The notes under the pieces: model-generated | What the model was told of the DNA's origin: nothing | Database searches by the model: none | What the model saw: only the letters and a program-made list of their open reading frames with translations | Translations under genes and position numbers: made by a program | From: Providencia rettgeri | Lineage (GTDB): Bacteria; Pseudomonadota; Gammaproteobacteria; Enterobacterales; Enterobacteriaceae | Direction of reading: 5' to 3' | Assembly: GCF_013702265.1 (NCBI RefSeq) | Contig: NZ_CP059348.1 | Span: forward strand, 1,612,001-1,676,000 | Length of the DNA stretch: 64,000 nt | In this document: positions 55,602 to 64,000 of the stretch, in pieces | How the letters are laid out: every line of letters begins with the position of its first letter | Numbering within the stretch: the first letter of the stretch is position 1

Positions 55602-56468
55602 ATGGGAATTTCTGCCTCAATGAATGATTCTTTGGATAACACAGTTGCTGGACCTGCAGCTGCAGCGAGTAACATTCCAAAGAAAAGTCAAAGTGATGAT
55701 ATGCGTGACACATTTTTAACCATGATTGTCACGCAAATGCAGAACCAAGACCCGACCAAACCAATGGATAACGCGGATTTAACGGGGCAATTGGCGCAGA
55801 TAGCCACGCTTGAGAGCATGAATAAGCTCAGCGATAGCGTCACCGGAATTTCGCAACAAATTGGGTCTGGACAGTCATTACAGGCGACGCAATTAGTGGG
55901 CAAAGGGGTACTTATCCCGCGCAATGAAATTGTGCTTGCGCCACTGAAAAAAGAGAGCAACGGCGAAAAGAGCAATGTGGCTAAGCCGGCTAACCCGTTA
56001 CCTGATGATGTGATTAGCGCGAATAGCCCATCTAATTTTGGGCTCAGTAATTTTGGCGCAACAGAAGGTAATGAAGGCGGAGAAGATACTGAAGAGCCGC
56101 AAACCGATTACATTTCATCGCCATTTGGTTTCTTCCTACCGAAGATGGCCGATAGCGTTGAAATTACCATTCGAGACAAAAACCGCACCGTAATCCGCAC
56201 TATCACCTATGACTCAGAAGTGAAACCCGATATTTACGATATGGCATGGGATGGTCGCGATAACAACGGCAATGTGGTTGCCGATCCGAAAGGGAAATAT
56301 TTCTTTGATGTGAAAGCCGTCAGGATGGGGTCTGAAATAGAGGTCACCAAACTCGGTTATACCCGTGTCAATGGTGTCACACCGGGCTCAGATGCACCAT
56401 TACTGGATGTTGGAATAGGGCAAAGCGTGCCACTAAGCAGCATCTTTAAAGTGTATCCCGCATCTTAA
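55602..56468 (+). CDS. flgD: FlgD, hook cap/scaffold protein
   Basis: A 288-residue hook cap, longer than E. coli FlgD (231). The N-terminal DTFLTMIVTQMQNQDPTKPMDNADLTGQLAQIATLESMNKL and C-terminal SSPFGFFLPKMADSVEITIRDKN are family-like; the extra length is a low-complexity Glu/Asn/Pro-rich segment at about residues 115-165. Confidence 0.93.
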   Translation: MGISASMNDSLDNTVAGPAAAASNIPKKSQSDDMRDTFLTMIVTQMQNQDPTKPMDNADLTGQLAQIATLESMNKLSDSVTGISQQIGSGQSLQATQLVGKGVLIPRNEIVLAPLKKESNGEKSNVAKPANPLPDDVISANSPSNFGLSNFGATEGNEGGEDTEEPQTDYISSPFGFFLPKMADSVEITIRDKNRTVIRTITYDSEVKPDIYDMAWDGRDNNGNVVADPKGKYFFDVKAVRMGSEIEVTKLGYTRVNGVTPGSDAPLLDVGIGQSVPLSSIFKVYPAS

Positions 56469-56513
56469 TTTTATTCCCCAAACTTTTATTCCCCAAATAT
56501 TCATGGAGAAAAT

Positions 56514-57734
56514 ATGTCTTTTTCACAAGCAGTCAGTGGCTTAAATGCAGCATCAGCGGGGCTAGATTCGATTGGTAACAATATTGCCAACTCCGCAACT
56601 AACGGTTTTAAAGGGGCGACAACTTCGTTCGCTGATATGTTTGCCGGCTCCGGTGTTGGGTTAGGTGTTAACGTCGCAGCCGTCACTCAAAACTTCAAAG
56701 ATGGTCCAATTACCCGTACTGACAGAGCAACCGACGTTGCGATTTCCGGTAACGGTTTTTTCCGTGTTCAAGACCAAAACGGGGATGTTTATTACAGCCG
56801 TGACGGTCAATTCCTACGCGATAAAAGCGGTAACTTAGTCAACAACCAAGGCATGGTAGTGACTGGGTATCCGGCAAGCGTGGATGAGAAAGGTAACATC
56901 ACAGTACAAAGCGGCGGTGTTCCGGCTGGGATGAACATTCCAACGGATATGATGGATGCGAAAAAATCGGATTTAGCCAAGTTAACGATTAACCTGAATT
57001 CAGAAGATAAAAAGAAAGACAAAGCGTTTGATTTAACAAAGCCGGACGATATTGCGACCTATAACTTTAGTACCACCATGACTGCCTATGATAGCCAAGG
57101 TAACACTCATGAGATTTCAGTCTATTTTGTTAAGAATGATGATAATAAATGGACGGCATACGCTAAAGATGCCAGTGAAACAGACGCTAGAAAATTAGGT
57201 GATTTAGAGTTTGATGGTAACGGTAAGCTCAAAGATGCCGAAAATGCCATTTTTGATTTTGCTTATAAAGGGCTAAATGGTGCTGATGGCGGCACTCTAC
57301 AAGTTGATTTGGGTAAAACTCGCCAGCAAAAAGTGAGCGAATCTTCAGTCAGTGCTATCGATGTGAACGGCTACCCAGCGGGTGAATACACCACCTTCAA
57401 AATCGAAGATAACGGTCTGATTGTTGCTAACTACTCCAACCAACAAAAACGCGTCGTAGGTCAAATTGCGTTATCCGCATTTGCTAACCCGAACGGTTTA
57501 GTTTCCCAAGGCGGTAACGTCTGGGCAGCGTCCAACGCTTCTGGTAACCCAATGGATGGCGTTCCGGGTGTAGGTCAATTCGGTAAATTGACCAGTGGTG
57601 CGCTGGAATCGTCCAACGTGGATATGAGCCAAGAACTGATAAGCATGATCGTGATGCAGCGTAACTATCAGTCCAACGCCCAAACCATTAAGACCCAAGA
57701 CCAGATGTTACAAACACTGGTTAACTTACGTTAA
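56514..57734 (+). CDS. flgE: FlgE, hook protein
   Basis: A 406-residue hook subunit. It opens with SFSQAVSGLNAASAGLDSIGNNIANSATNGFKGA and ends QELISMIVMQRNYQSNAQTIKTQDQMLQTLVNLR, the conserved terminal helices. The start follows GGAGAAAATATG-like sequence. Confidence 0.96.
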   Translation: MSFSQAVSGLNAASAGLDSIGNNIANSATNGFKGATTSFADMFAGSGVGLGVNVAAVTQNFKDGPITRTDRATDVAISGNGFFRVQDQNGDVYYSRDGQFLRDKSGNLVNNQGMVVTGYPASVDEKGNITVQSGGVPAGMNIPTDMMDAKKSDLAKLTINLNSEDKKKDKAFDLTKPDDIATYNFSTTMTAYDSQGNTHEISVYFVKNDDNKWTAYAKDASETDARKLGDLEFDGNGKLKDAENAIFDFAYKGLNGADGGTLQVDLGKTRQQKVSESSVSAIDVNGYPAGEYTTFKIEDNGLIVANYSNQQKRVVGQIALSAFANPNGLVSQGGNVWAASNASGNPMDGVPGVGQFGKLTSGALESSNVDMSQELISMIVMQRNYQSNAQTIKTQDQMLQTLVNLR

Positions 57735-57749
57735 TCCTAGAGGCTGGCG

Positions 57750-58505
57750 ATGGATCATGTCATTTATACCGCAATGGGCGGGGCGCGTCATGCGCTTGAA
57801 AACCAAAGTATTGTTTCGAATAACATTGCGAACGTTTCAACAGCAGGCTTTAAAGCTCAGCTGTCAGCGATGCGCGCAGTGCCTATTCACGGTGATACCG
57901 AGCAGACGCGTACGCTAGTTGTCGCATCAACACCCGGTGCGGATATGAGCCAAGGTCAACTGAACTATACCGGTAGACCGATGGATGTTGCGTTGAATGA
58001 TAAACACTTTTTGGCAGTCGCTTTAGGCGATGGCACTGAAGCGTATACCCGCAACGGTAACATTCAAATTTCGCCAGACGGTGAATTGATGATTGGTGAG
58101 CGTGTGTTGCAAGGGGATGGCGGGGCTATCAACGTGCCACCTAATGCGGAATTAACTATCGGTAACGATGGAACCATTACCGCGTTGCTGGCAACCGATC
58201 CGCCAACCATGTTGGGACAGATTGGTCGCCTCAAAGTGGTTGAAGCGCAGCCGCAAGACTTAGTCCGTGGCGAAGATGGGTTATTCCACTTATCCCCTCA
58301 GGCGCAAGCAGCGAATGGCGAAGGATTACCGATGAGCGAGCGTGCGGTCGTGACTTCTGGGGTGATTGAAGGCAGTAACGTCAATGCCGCTGAAGCCATG
58401 GTCTCCATGATTGCCAATGCTCGCCATTTTGAAATGCAAATGAAAGTGATCCACAGCGCAGACGAAAATGCGCAGCGTGCCAATCAACTACTTACGATCA
58501 GCTAA
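57750..58505 (+). CDS. flgF: FlgF, rod protein
   Basis: A 251-residue proximal rod subunit; NIANVSTAGFKAQLSAMRA and the C-terminal NAAEAMVSMIANARHFEMQMKVIHSADE are family signatures. Confidence 0.95.
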   Translation: MDHVIYTAMGGARHALENQSIVSNNIANVSTAGFKAQLSAMRAVPIHGDTEQTRTLVVASTPGADMSQGQLNYTGRPMDVALNDKHFLAVALGDGTEAYTRNGNIQISPDGELMIGERVLQGDGGAINVPPNAELTIGNDGTITALLATDPPTMLGQIGRLKVVEAQPQDLVRGEDGLFHLSPQAQAANGEGLPMSERAVVTSGVIEGSNVNAAEAMVSMIANARHFEMQMKVIHSADENAQRANQLLTIS

Positions 58506-58552
58506 TCACTAACAGCTAGCCGCTGGACGGCAATTGTTAGTAAGGAATGACT

Positions 58553-59335
58553 ATGATCCGCTCTTTATGGATTGCAAAAACAGGGCTTGATGCTCAACAA
58601 ACTAACCTAGACGTAATTTCCAACAACTTGGCAAACGTCAGCACTAACGGTTTTAAACGCCAACGTGCGGTATTTGAAGATTTACTGTACCAAAACATCC
58701 GTCAACCGGGTGCGATGAGTTCAGAACAAACTTCATTACCATCAGGTTTACAAATGGGTACTGGTGCGCGCCCAGTGGCGACAGTACGTATTCATAGCCA
58801 AGGTAACTTGAACAAAACTGGCACGACCACGGATATCGCCATTAAAGGCCAAGGTTTTTTACACGTTCAGATGCCTGATGGTACCGATGCTTACACCCGT
58901 GATGGTGCGCTTCAGCGTAACCAAGATGGCCAATTAGTGACATCGAGTGGCTATCAAGTGGTTCCGGCGATCATGATCCCAGAAAACGCCAACAGCTTGA
59001 GTATTGCCCGTGATGGTACGGTTTCAGTCACCGTGTATGGAGACAACCAACCACAGCAAATCGGTCAAATCACGTTAACCACTTTTATTAACGATGCTGG
59101 CTTAGAAAGCATGGGTGAAAACCTGTATATGGAAACCGCAAGTTCAGGGGCACCGAATGAGAGTGCTCCGGGCACCAACGGCGCCGGGTTGCTGTATCAA
59201 GGTATGTTAGAAACCTCAAACGTTAACGTTGCCGAAGAGTTGGTGAACATGATCCAAACTCAACGTGCATACGAAATTAACAGCAAGGCAGTTTCTGCAT
59301 CAGACCAAATGCTGCAACGTCTGACACAGCTGTAA
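58553..59335 (+). CDS. flgG: FlgG, distal rod protein
   Basis: A 260-residue distal rod subunit, the E. coli length from ATG 58553 ([21 protein letters not shown]). An ATG two codons upstream sits almost on the AAGG ribosome site and is rejected. C-terminal [23 protein letters not shown] is intact. Confidence 0.96.
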   Translation: MIRSLWIAKTGLDAQQTNLDVISNNLANVSTNGFKRQRAVFEDLLYQNIRQPGAMSSEQTSLPSGLQMGTGARPVATVRIHSQGNLNKTGTTTDIAIKGQGFLHVQMPDGTDAYTRDGALQRNQDGQLVTSSGYQVVPAIMIPENANSLSIARDGTVSVTVYGDNQPQQIGQITLTTFINDAGLESMGENLYMETASSGAPNESAPGTNGAGLLYQGMLETSNVNVAEELVNMIQTQRAYEINSKAVSASDQMLQRLTQL

Positions 59336-59412
59336 GTAAGGATGGCAGTTCATGAATAACATCGTGAACTGCCTTTCGTGATGACAAAGGTATCCAGTAG
59401 CAAAAGAGTCGC

Positions 59413-60150
59413 ATGATGATTGAAAACGGTATTGTTCCTAAGCGGAAAAAAACAGTGTTACAGACCACAAAATCCGTCTGTTTGGTTGCGGCAGTGGCGG
59501 TCACATTAAATGGCTGTGCACATATTAAGCCACGCCCGCTGGTGGACACACAAACCAGTGCAGTACCGACTGCACCCACAGCACCCGCTCCTAACGGTGC
59601 TATTTTTCAGAGTGCTCAACCTGCTTACTACGGCTACCAGCCGCTATTTGAAGACAGAAGACCTCGTAACGTTGGCGATATCTTAACGATTAACTTACAA
59701 GAAAACGTGAGTGCGAGTAAAAACTCGTCGGCAAATGCAAACCGTAGCGGAAAAACCGGATTCTTGGCAGCGATTCTGCCTGGGTTTATGCAAGGTTGGT
59801 TAGGCGGTAGCAACACAGAAATTGATGTGAAAGGAAACAGTGACTTTAACGGCAAAGGTGGCGCAAATGCCAACAATACCTTTAAAGGCACAATTACCGT
59901 GACCGTTGACCAGTTATTAGCAAATGGCAATTTGCATGTCGTGGGTGAAAAACGCATTGCGATTAATCAGGGAACGGAATCTATTCGCTTCTCAGGGGTA
60001 GTTAACCCGCGCACGATTGGCGCAGATAACAATGTAAGTTCCACGCAAGTGGCTGATGCTCGGATTGAATACGTTGGTGATGGCTATATCAACGAGTCCC
60101 AAACAATGGGGTGGTTACAGCGTTTCTTCTTAAATGTATCCCCTTACTAA
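59413..60150 (+). CDS. flgH: FlgH, L-ring lipoprotein
   Basis: A 245-residue outer-membrane ring protein. The lipobox LNGC lies near residue 35, so the start is long; a downstream in-frame ATG at 59416 changes one residue only. Conserved [25 protein letters not shown] and [13 protein letters not shown] follow. Confidence 0.94.
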   Translation: MMIENGIVPKRKKTVLQTTKSVCLVAAVAVTLNGCAHIKPRPLVDTQTSAVPTAPTAPAPNGAIFQSAQPAYYGYQPLFEDRRPRNVGDILTINLQENVSASKNSSANANRSGKTGFLAAILPGFMQGWLGGSNTEIDVKGNSDFNGKGGANANNTFKGTITVTVDQLLANGNLHVVGEKRIAINQGTESIRFSGVVNPRTIGADNNVSSTQVADARIEYVGDGYINESQTMGWLQRFFLNVSPY

Positions 60151-60185
60151 GTGAATATCCGTCAGCTAATAGCCGAGAAAAATCA

Positions 60186-61301
60186 ATGAAAAACAAATTA
60201 TTCGTTCTCATTTCATTTGTTTGCCTTTTCGGGAGCCTATTTGTTGCTCCTGCCTACAGCGAACGAATTAAAGATCTCACCACGGTGCAAGGGGTGAGAG
60301 ATAACCCATTAATTGGTTATGGTTTAGTGGTCGGGTTGGATGGAACGGGTGACCAAACCATGCAAACGCCATTTACCACTCAAAGCTTAAATAACATGTT
60401 GTCCCAGATGGGCATCACTGTTCCACCGGGCACCAACATGCAGCTGAAAAACGTCGCAGCGGTTATGGTCACGGCGAAGATGCCGCCATTTGGTCGCTCT
60501 GGTCAATCGGTGGATGTGGTTGTTTCCTCGATGGGTAATGCAAAAAGTTTACGTGGTGGTACTTTGCTGATGACCCCATTAAAAGGGGTTGATGGGCAAA
60601 TTTACGCAATGGCGCAAGGTAACGTTTTAGTGGGCGGAGCAGGGGCTAGCGCGGGTGGAAGCAGTGTAAAAGTCAACCAGTTAAATGGTGGGCGCATTAC
60701 TGATGGTGCAACGATTGAGCGTGAACTGGCCAGTAGCTTTGGTCAAAGTGGTGCTATCAACCTGCAACTTAACGAAGACAGCTTCGCATTAGCGCAAGAC
60801 ATTTCAGATGCGATTAACCGTCTGGGGGGAATGGGTTCTGCTCGAGCATTAGATTCGCGAACTGTTCAATTACTCGTTCCTGCAAATAATACAGACCAAG
60901 TCCGCTTTTTATCACGAGTTCAAGAGCTGAACGTGCGCACACCGATGGCAGAAGCCAAAGTTATCCTGAACTCACGTACTGGCTCAGTAGTGATCAACCG
61001 CAGTGTTACCTTAGACAGCTGCGCGGTCGCACACGGTAGTTTAGCCGTGACGGTTGACCGTCAAACCCAAGTTAACCAACCGAATACGCCATTTGCTGGC
61101 GGACAAACGGTGGTCACTCGTAACACTAATATTGGCGTGAAAGAGCAAGGTGGGGCGCTACAGAAAGTGAATGCAAGCGTTCAGCTTAACCAAGTTATCC
61201 AAGCGCTCAATACGTTAGGGGCAACGCCAACAGACTTGATGTCTATCCTGCAAGCGATGGAAAGTGCGGGTTGCTTACGTGCGAAACTGGAGATCATCTA
61301 A
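60186..61301 (+). CDS. flgI: FlgI, P-ring protein
   Basis: A 371-residue periplasmic ring subunit with signal peptide (to about 28) and [32 protein letters not shown]. The start is ATG 60186; the ORF opens upstream inside flgH but that extension is not a signal peptide. The stop overlaps flgJ by one base (TAATG). Confidence 0.95.
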   Translation: MKNKLFVLISFVCLFGSLFVAPAYSERIKDLTTVQGVRDNPLIGYGLVVGLDGTGDQTMQTPFTTQSLNNMLSQMGITVPPGTNMQLKNVAAVMVTAKMPPFGRSGQSVDVVVSSMGNAKSLRGGTLLMTPLKGVDGQIYAMAQGNVLVGGAGASAGGSSVKVNQLNGGRITDGATIERELASSFGQSGAINLQLNEDSFALAQDISDAINRLGGMGSARALDSRTVQLLVPANNTDQVRFLSRVQELNVRTPMAEAKVILNSRTGSVVINRSVTLDSCAVAHGSLAVTVDRQTQVNQPNTPFAGGQTVVTRNTNIGVKEQGGALQKVNASVQLNQVIQALNTLGATPTDLMSILQAMESAGCLRAKLEII

Positions 61302-62281
61302 TGAGCGATATGCAGTTATTACAGGGGGCTGCGTATGATGTCCAGTCGTTAACCAGTTTAAAAGGTGAGTTAAACAAATCGCCAGAACAAGGGCTGCGTC
61401 AAGTGACGCAGCAACTGGAAGCGACATTCGTGGAAATGATGCTCAAAAGCATGCGTTCTGCATTACCGCAGGATGGTATGTTCTCCAGCGACCAAACGCG
61501 CATGATGACCAGTATGTATGACCAACAAATTGCCCAAGATCTTGCCCAAAAAGGGCTTGGTTTTGGGGAAATGATGTATCAGCAACTGACCCGTGATCAA
61601 TCGCCAAGCTCACCTGCACAAGGTGCATTTATGCCACTCAATGAGCAGGATCTGCAATCGTTGCCACCGTTCGCATTAGAGCAAATGGTTCGACGATTTG
61701 CCCCTGCCATGGGGGATGCACTGGCATCACCTTTCAAGCAAATCAAATCCTTATCACTCAATAGCAGCAATTTCATCAATCAATTGATTGAGCCTGCTAA
61801 AAATGCCAGTGAAAAAAGCGGTATTTCCCATTTCTTAATTTTGGCGCAAGCGGCATTAGAAAGTGGTTGGGGAAAACGAGAGATTCTGACAGCAGAAGGC
61901 AAAACCAGCCACAACTTATTTGGTATTAAAGCCGGTAAAAATTGGCAAGGACCGGTCACAAATATTATGACTACGGAAGTGATCAACGGTAAAACCATCA
62001 AAATGCGTGATGATTTCCGTGTGTATGGCTCCTATGAAGAGGCGATTTCCGACTATATCAGCCTGTTAACGGAGAATCCTCGCTATAAAGACGTTAAACA
62101 CGCCGCAACCCCTGAAATTGCCGCACGTCGCCTCCATAAAGCCGGGTACGCGACTGACCCTGGATATTCAGACAAATTGATCACGTTAATTAACCAGATT
62201 CGTGGTTCGGGCAGTGTGGCGAATACCTCGGCATCACGGGCGATTCAAGCTTATAACATCGACTTAAACGATATCTTTTAA
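61301..62281 (+). CDS. flgJ: FlgJ, rod cap and peptidoglycan hydrolase
   Basis: A 326-residue two-domain protein (E. coli 313): an N-terminal rod-capping half (ATFVEMMLKSMRSALPQDGMFSSDQTRMMTSMYDQQIAQ) and a C-terminal GH73 muramidase with catalytic E187 (AQAALESGWGKRE). It opens the wall for the rod. Start ATG 61301. Confidence 0.95.
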   Translation: MSDMQLLQGAAYDVQSLTSLKGELNKSPEQGLRQVTQQLEATFVEMMLKSMRSALPQDGMFSSDQTRMMTSMYDQQIAQDLAQKGLGFGEMMYQQLTRDQSPSSPAQGAFMPLNEQDLQSLPPFALEQMVRRFAPAMGDALASPFKQIKSLSLNSSNFINQLIEPAKNASEKSGISHFLILAQAALESGWGKREILTAEGKTSHNLFGIKAGKNWQGPVTNIMTTEVINGKTIKMRDDFRVYGSYEEAISDYISLLTENPRYKDVKHAATPEIAARRLHKAGYATDPGYSDKLITLINQIRGSGSVANTSASRAIQAYNIDLNDIF

Positions 62282-62308
62282 AGCGTCGCAATAAATCAAA
62301 GTTTGCGC

Positions 62309-62335
62309 TAAACATTTGCGCCAATTTTCCGATAA
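62309..62335 (+). promoter_or_regulatory. Sigma28 promoter of flgK
   Basis: TAAACATT, 11 bases, TCCGATAA: six and seven of eight matches to TAAAGTTT-N11-GCCGATAA, 85 bases before flgK. Confidence 0.75.
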
Positions 62336-62420
62336 ATAAATAAGTGAAAAATTTTGAGTGGCTAGCGCTGAGATTGAGTCAGCCAATCAAAGCGCTCAGT
62401 CCCAAGAATAGGAAAAGCTT

Positions 62421-64000
62421 ATGCTGAACAATGTAATGAATAATGCGCTCAGTGGTGTGAACGCTGCGCAAGGCGGGTTAAGTGTTATTTCTAACAACTT
62501 AGCGAACGCTGGCGTAGGTTACTATCACCGCCAAAGTGCTGTTTTCGGGGAGAATCCCGGTACGATGACACCTAATGGTTATTTTGGTAACGGCACCTAT
62601 TTCAGCCATGTTCGCCGTGAGTTTGATGAATTTGTTAATGCGCAATACAGCCAATCCCGCGCGCGTAGCGGTGATTTCGAAGCGTATGTGAAAAACTGCA
62701 ACAAAGTGGATGACCTACTGACAAACAATGTCGAAGACTTGTCTGGTAGTATCGGCAGCTTCTTTACTGCGCTGGATACAGCGAGCAGTGATGCAAGCGA
62801 CAAAACGCTACTTGACGTTTTCTTAGGACAATCCAACGCGTTAGTTTCTCAATTCAAAGAAGCTGATAAACAACTGCAAGAGATGGAACGTGATATCAAC
62901 CGCCAAATTGAAAATAAGGTGAAAGATATCAACGTCTACGCAGAAAAAATTGCGGGATTAAACCAACAAATCGCACGTGTGCGCTCCGTCAGTGGTTCAG
63001 AGCCTAATGACCTGCTGGATGTGCGTGACCGCTTAGTGAACGAAGTTAACTCGTTGATTGGCGTTAAAGTTATCGAACAAAACGGCAACTATAACGTGAC
63101 CTTTGCCAACGGGTTACCGCTGGTTACTGGCGAAAAAGCTAACCGCTTAGAAGCGGTGCCATCCTCAAAAGATGATAGCCGTTTTAGCATTGGTTTTGTG
63201 GGGGCAAATGACCAAGTTCGTGAAATCCCTGACGAAGCGTTCAAAGGCGGCGAATTGAGCGGTATTTTACGTTCACGCCAAGAAGTGCTCGACCCTGCTT
63301 ATCAAAAAATCAATAAATTAGCGTTAGTTTTCGCGACTAAATTTAATGAAATTCATCAAAAAGGTTTTGATTCTAATGGTGAAACTGGCAAAGACTTTTT
63401 CGCGATTGGTAAAGGCTCCGTGGTCAGCAACACCTTCAATACCGGTAAAACTGACTTTGATTTGAGCTACAGCGATGTTTCTCAAGTCACCGGCAAAAAC
63501 TATGAAATGCGTTTTGATGGTGGCAAATGGAATGTGACCCGTTTACCGGATGGCGTTGACGTTAAAGTTGATACTAGCACTTCAGGCTCACTGAAATTTG
63601 AAGGTATTGAACTCAAAATCACGACCAATACTCCTGCACAAGGGGATACTTTCGTCGTTAAACCGATGAATGGTGTGGTTAACGGGATGTCAACGCTGGT
63701 AACCGAGTCTTCGCAGTTTGCAAAAGCAGGCAGCAAAGACGGTGGCCCGGGTGACAACGAAAACATCAAAGAGTTAGTTAAGCTGCAAGATCAAAAACTG
63801 ATTGATGGTGGCTCGACGTTCTCTGATTTCTACGCAACATTAGTCAATGATGTGGGAAGCCGTACTAAGCAAGCGCAAATTGATTCTGAAACCCAGAACA
63901 AAATGACCGAAAGTTTCTATCGCCAAGAGCAAGAAATTTCGGGGGTTAACATGAATGAAGAGAGCATTCAGATGCAAAAAATCCAGCAATTCTTTAATGC
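62421..64000 (+). CDS. flgK: FlgK, hook-filament junction protein 1, cut by window edge
   Basis: 526 codons from ATG 62421 (AGGA seven bases upstream) to the edge with no stop; E. coli FlgK is 547, so about 20 residues are missing. N-terminal [29 protein letters not shown] and the C-terminal SGVNMNEESIQMQKIQQFF are conserved axial motifs. Served by the FlgN chaperone. Confidence 0.95.
   Translation, partial: MLNNVMNNALSGVNAAQGGLSVISNNLANAGVGYYHRQSAVFGENPGTMTPNGYFGNGTYFSHVRREFDEFVNAQYSQSRARSGDFEAYVKNCNKVDDLLTNNVEDLSGSIGSFFTALDTASSDASDKTLLDVFLGQSNALVSQFKEADKQLQEMERDINRQIENKVKDINVYAEKIAGLNQQIARVRSVSGSEPNDLLDVRDRLVNEVNSLIGVKVIEQNGNYNVTFANGLPLVTGEKANRLEAVPSSKDDSRFSIGFVGANDQVREIPDEAFKGGELSGILRSRQEVLDPAYQKINKLALVFATKFNEIHQKGFDSNGETGKDFFAIGKGSVVSNTFNTGKTDFDLSYSDVSQVTGKNYEMRFDGGKWNVTRLPDGVDVKVDTSTSGSLKFEGIELKITTNTPAQGDTFVVKPMNGVVNGMSTLVTESSQFAKAGSKDGGPGDNENIKELVKLQDQKLIDGGSTFSDFYATLVNDVGSRTKQAQIDSETQNKMTESFYRQEQEISGVNMNEESIQMQKIQQFFN

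Noticed and set aside
1..64000. CRISPR array, prophage or replication origin
   Set aside because: No regularly spaced repeats, phage structural genes or clusters of origin motifs were seen anywhere in the window.

Overview
The window reads as chromosomal DNA of an AT-rich enterobacterium of the Morganellaceae, most likely Providencia. The basis is protein resemblance to Enterobacterales housekeeping genes, E. coli-like local orders (mdtG-lpxL, trhO, bssS-pyrC, flgNMA-flgBCDEFGHIJK), a compact single motility locus, and AT-rich spacers. The genus is an inference; no search was run.

Left part (1-17.2 kb): the start of a peptide/H+ symporter (cut by the window edge), mdtG and lpxL, then a complete tetrathionate respiration locus (ttrRS divergent from ttrBCA) between lpxL and trhO. 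Behind ttrA lies a structured 3' region, then a DUF4760 gene preceded by its own promoter, an 11-codon ORF and an intrinsic terminator. trhO, an RcsA-like regulator, bssS and pyrC follow (no dinI between bssS and pyrC), then three tRNA-Asn(GUU) genes, each with a near-consensus promoter, and ylaC.

Middle part (17.2-34.1 kb): a cold-shock gene; mgtC and an mgtB/mgtA-type Mg2+ ATPase, each preceded by a short Pro-Pro leader ORF and hairpin; a DUF5339 lipoprotein; fliZ standing alone after a gene-poor stretch; putA and putP diverging across a control region with GTTGCA sites; cycA; an orphan HicB-like protein; and a 1.6 kb gene-free stretch with a perfect FNR palindrome upstream of flhDC.

Right part (34.1-64 kb): the motility and chemotaxis regulon, flhDC-motAB-cheAW-two MCPs-cheRBYZ, then flhBA-flgNMA and flgBCDEFGHIJK (flgK cut by the window end). 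FlhDC would switch on the class II genes and FliA (sigma28) the class III genes; good sigma28 promoters are visible before motA, the first MCP, flgM and flgK. A 2.7 kb accessory block splits cheZ from flhB. It holds a frameshifted ccdB with intact ccdA, a DUF1778/GNAT toxin-antitoxin pair and yajD, with two copies of a GCGAAGCGCTTCGC palindrome on either side of yajD.

The points most worth following are the two Mg2+-transport leader peptides, the quasipalindrome frameshift in ccdB, the leader ORF/terminator before the DUF4760 gene, the FNR site upstream of flhDC, and the 17-bp palindrome in the ttr promoter. No CRISPR array, prophage, integron or intact insertion sequence was seen.
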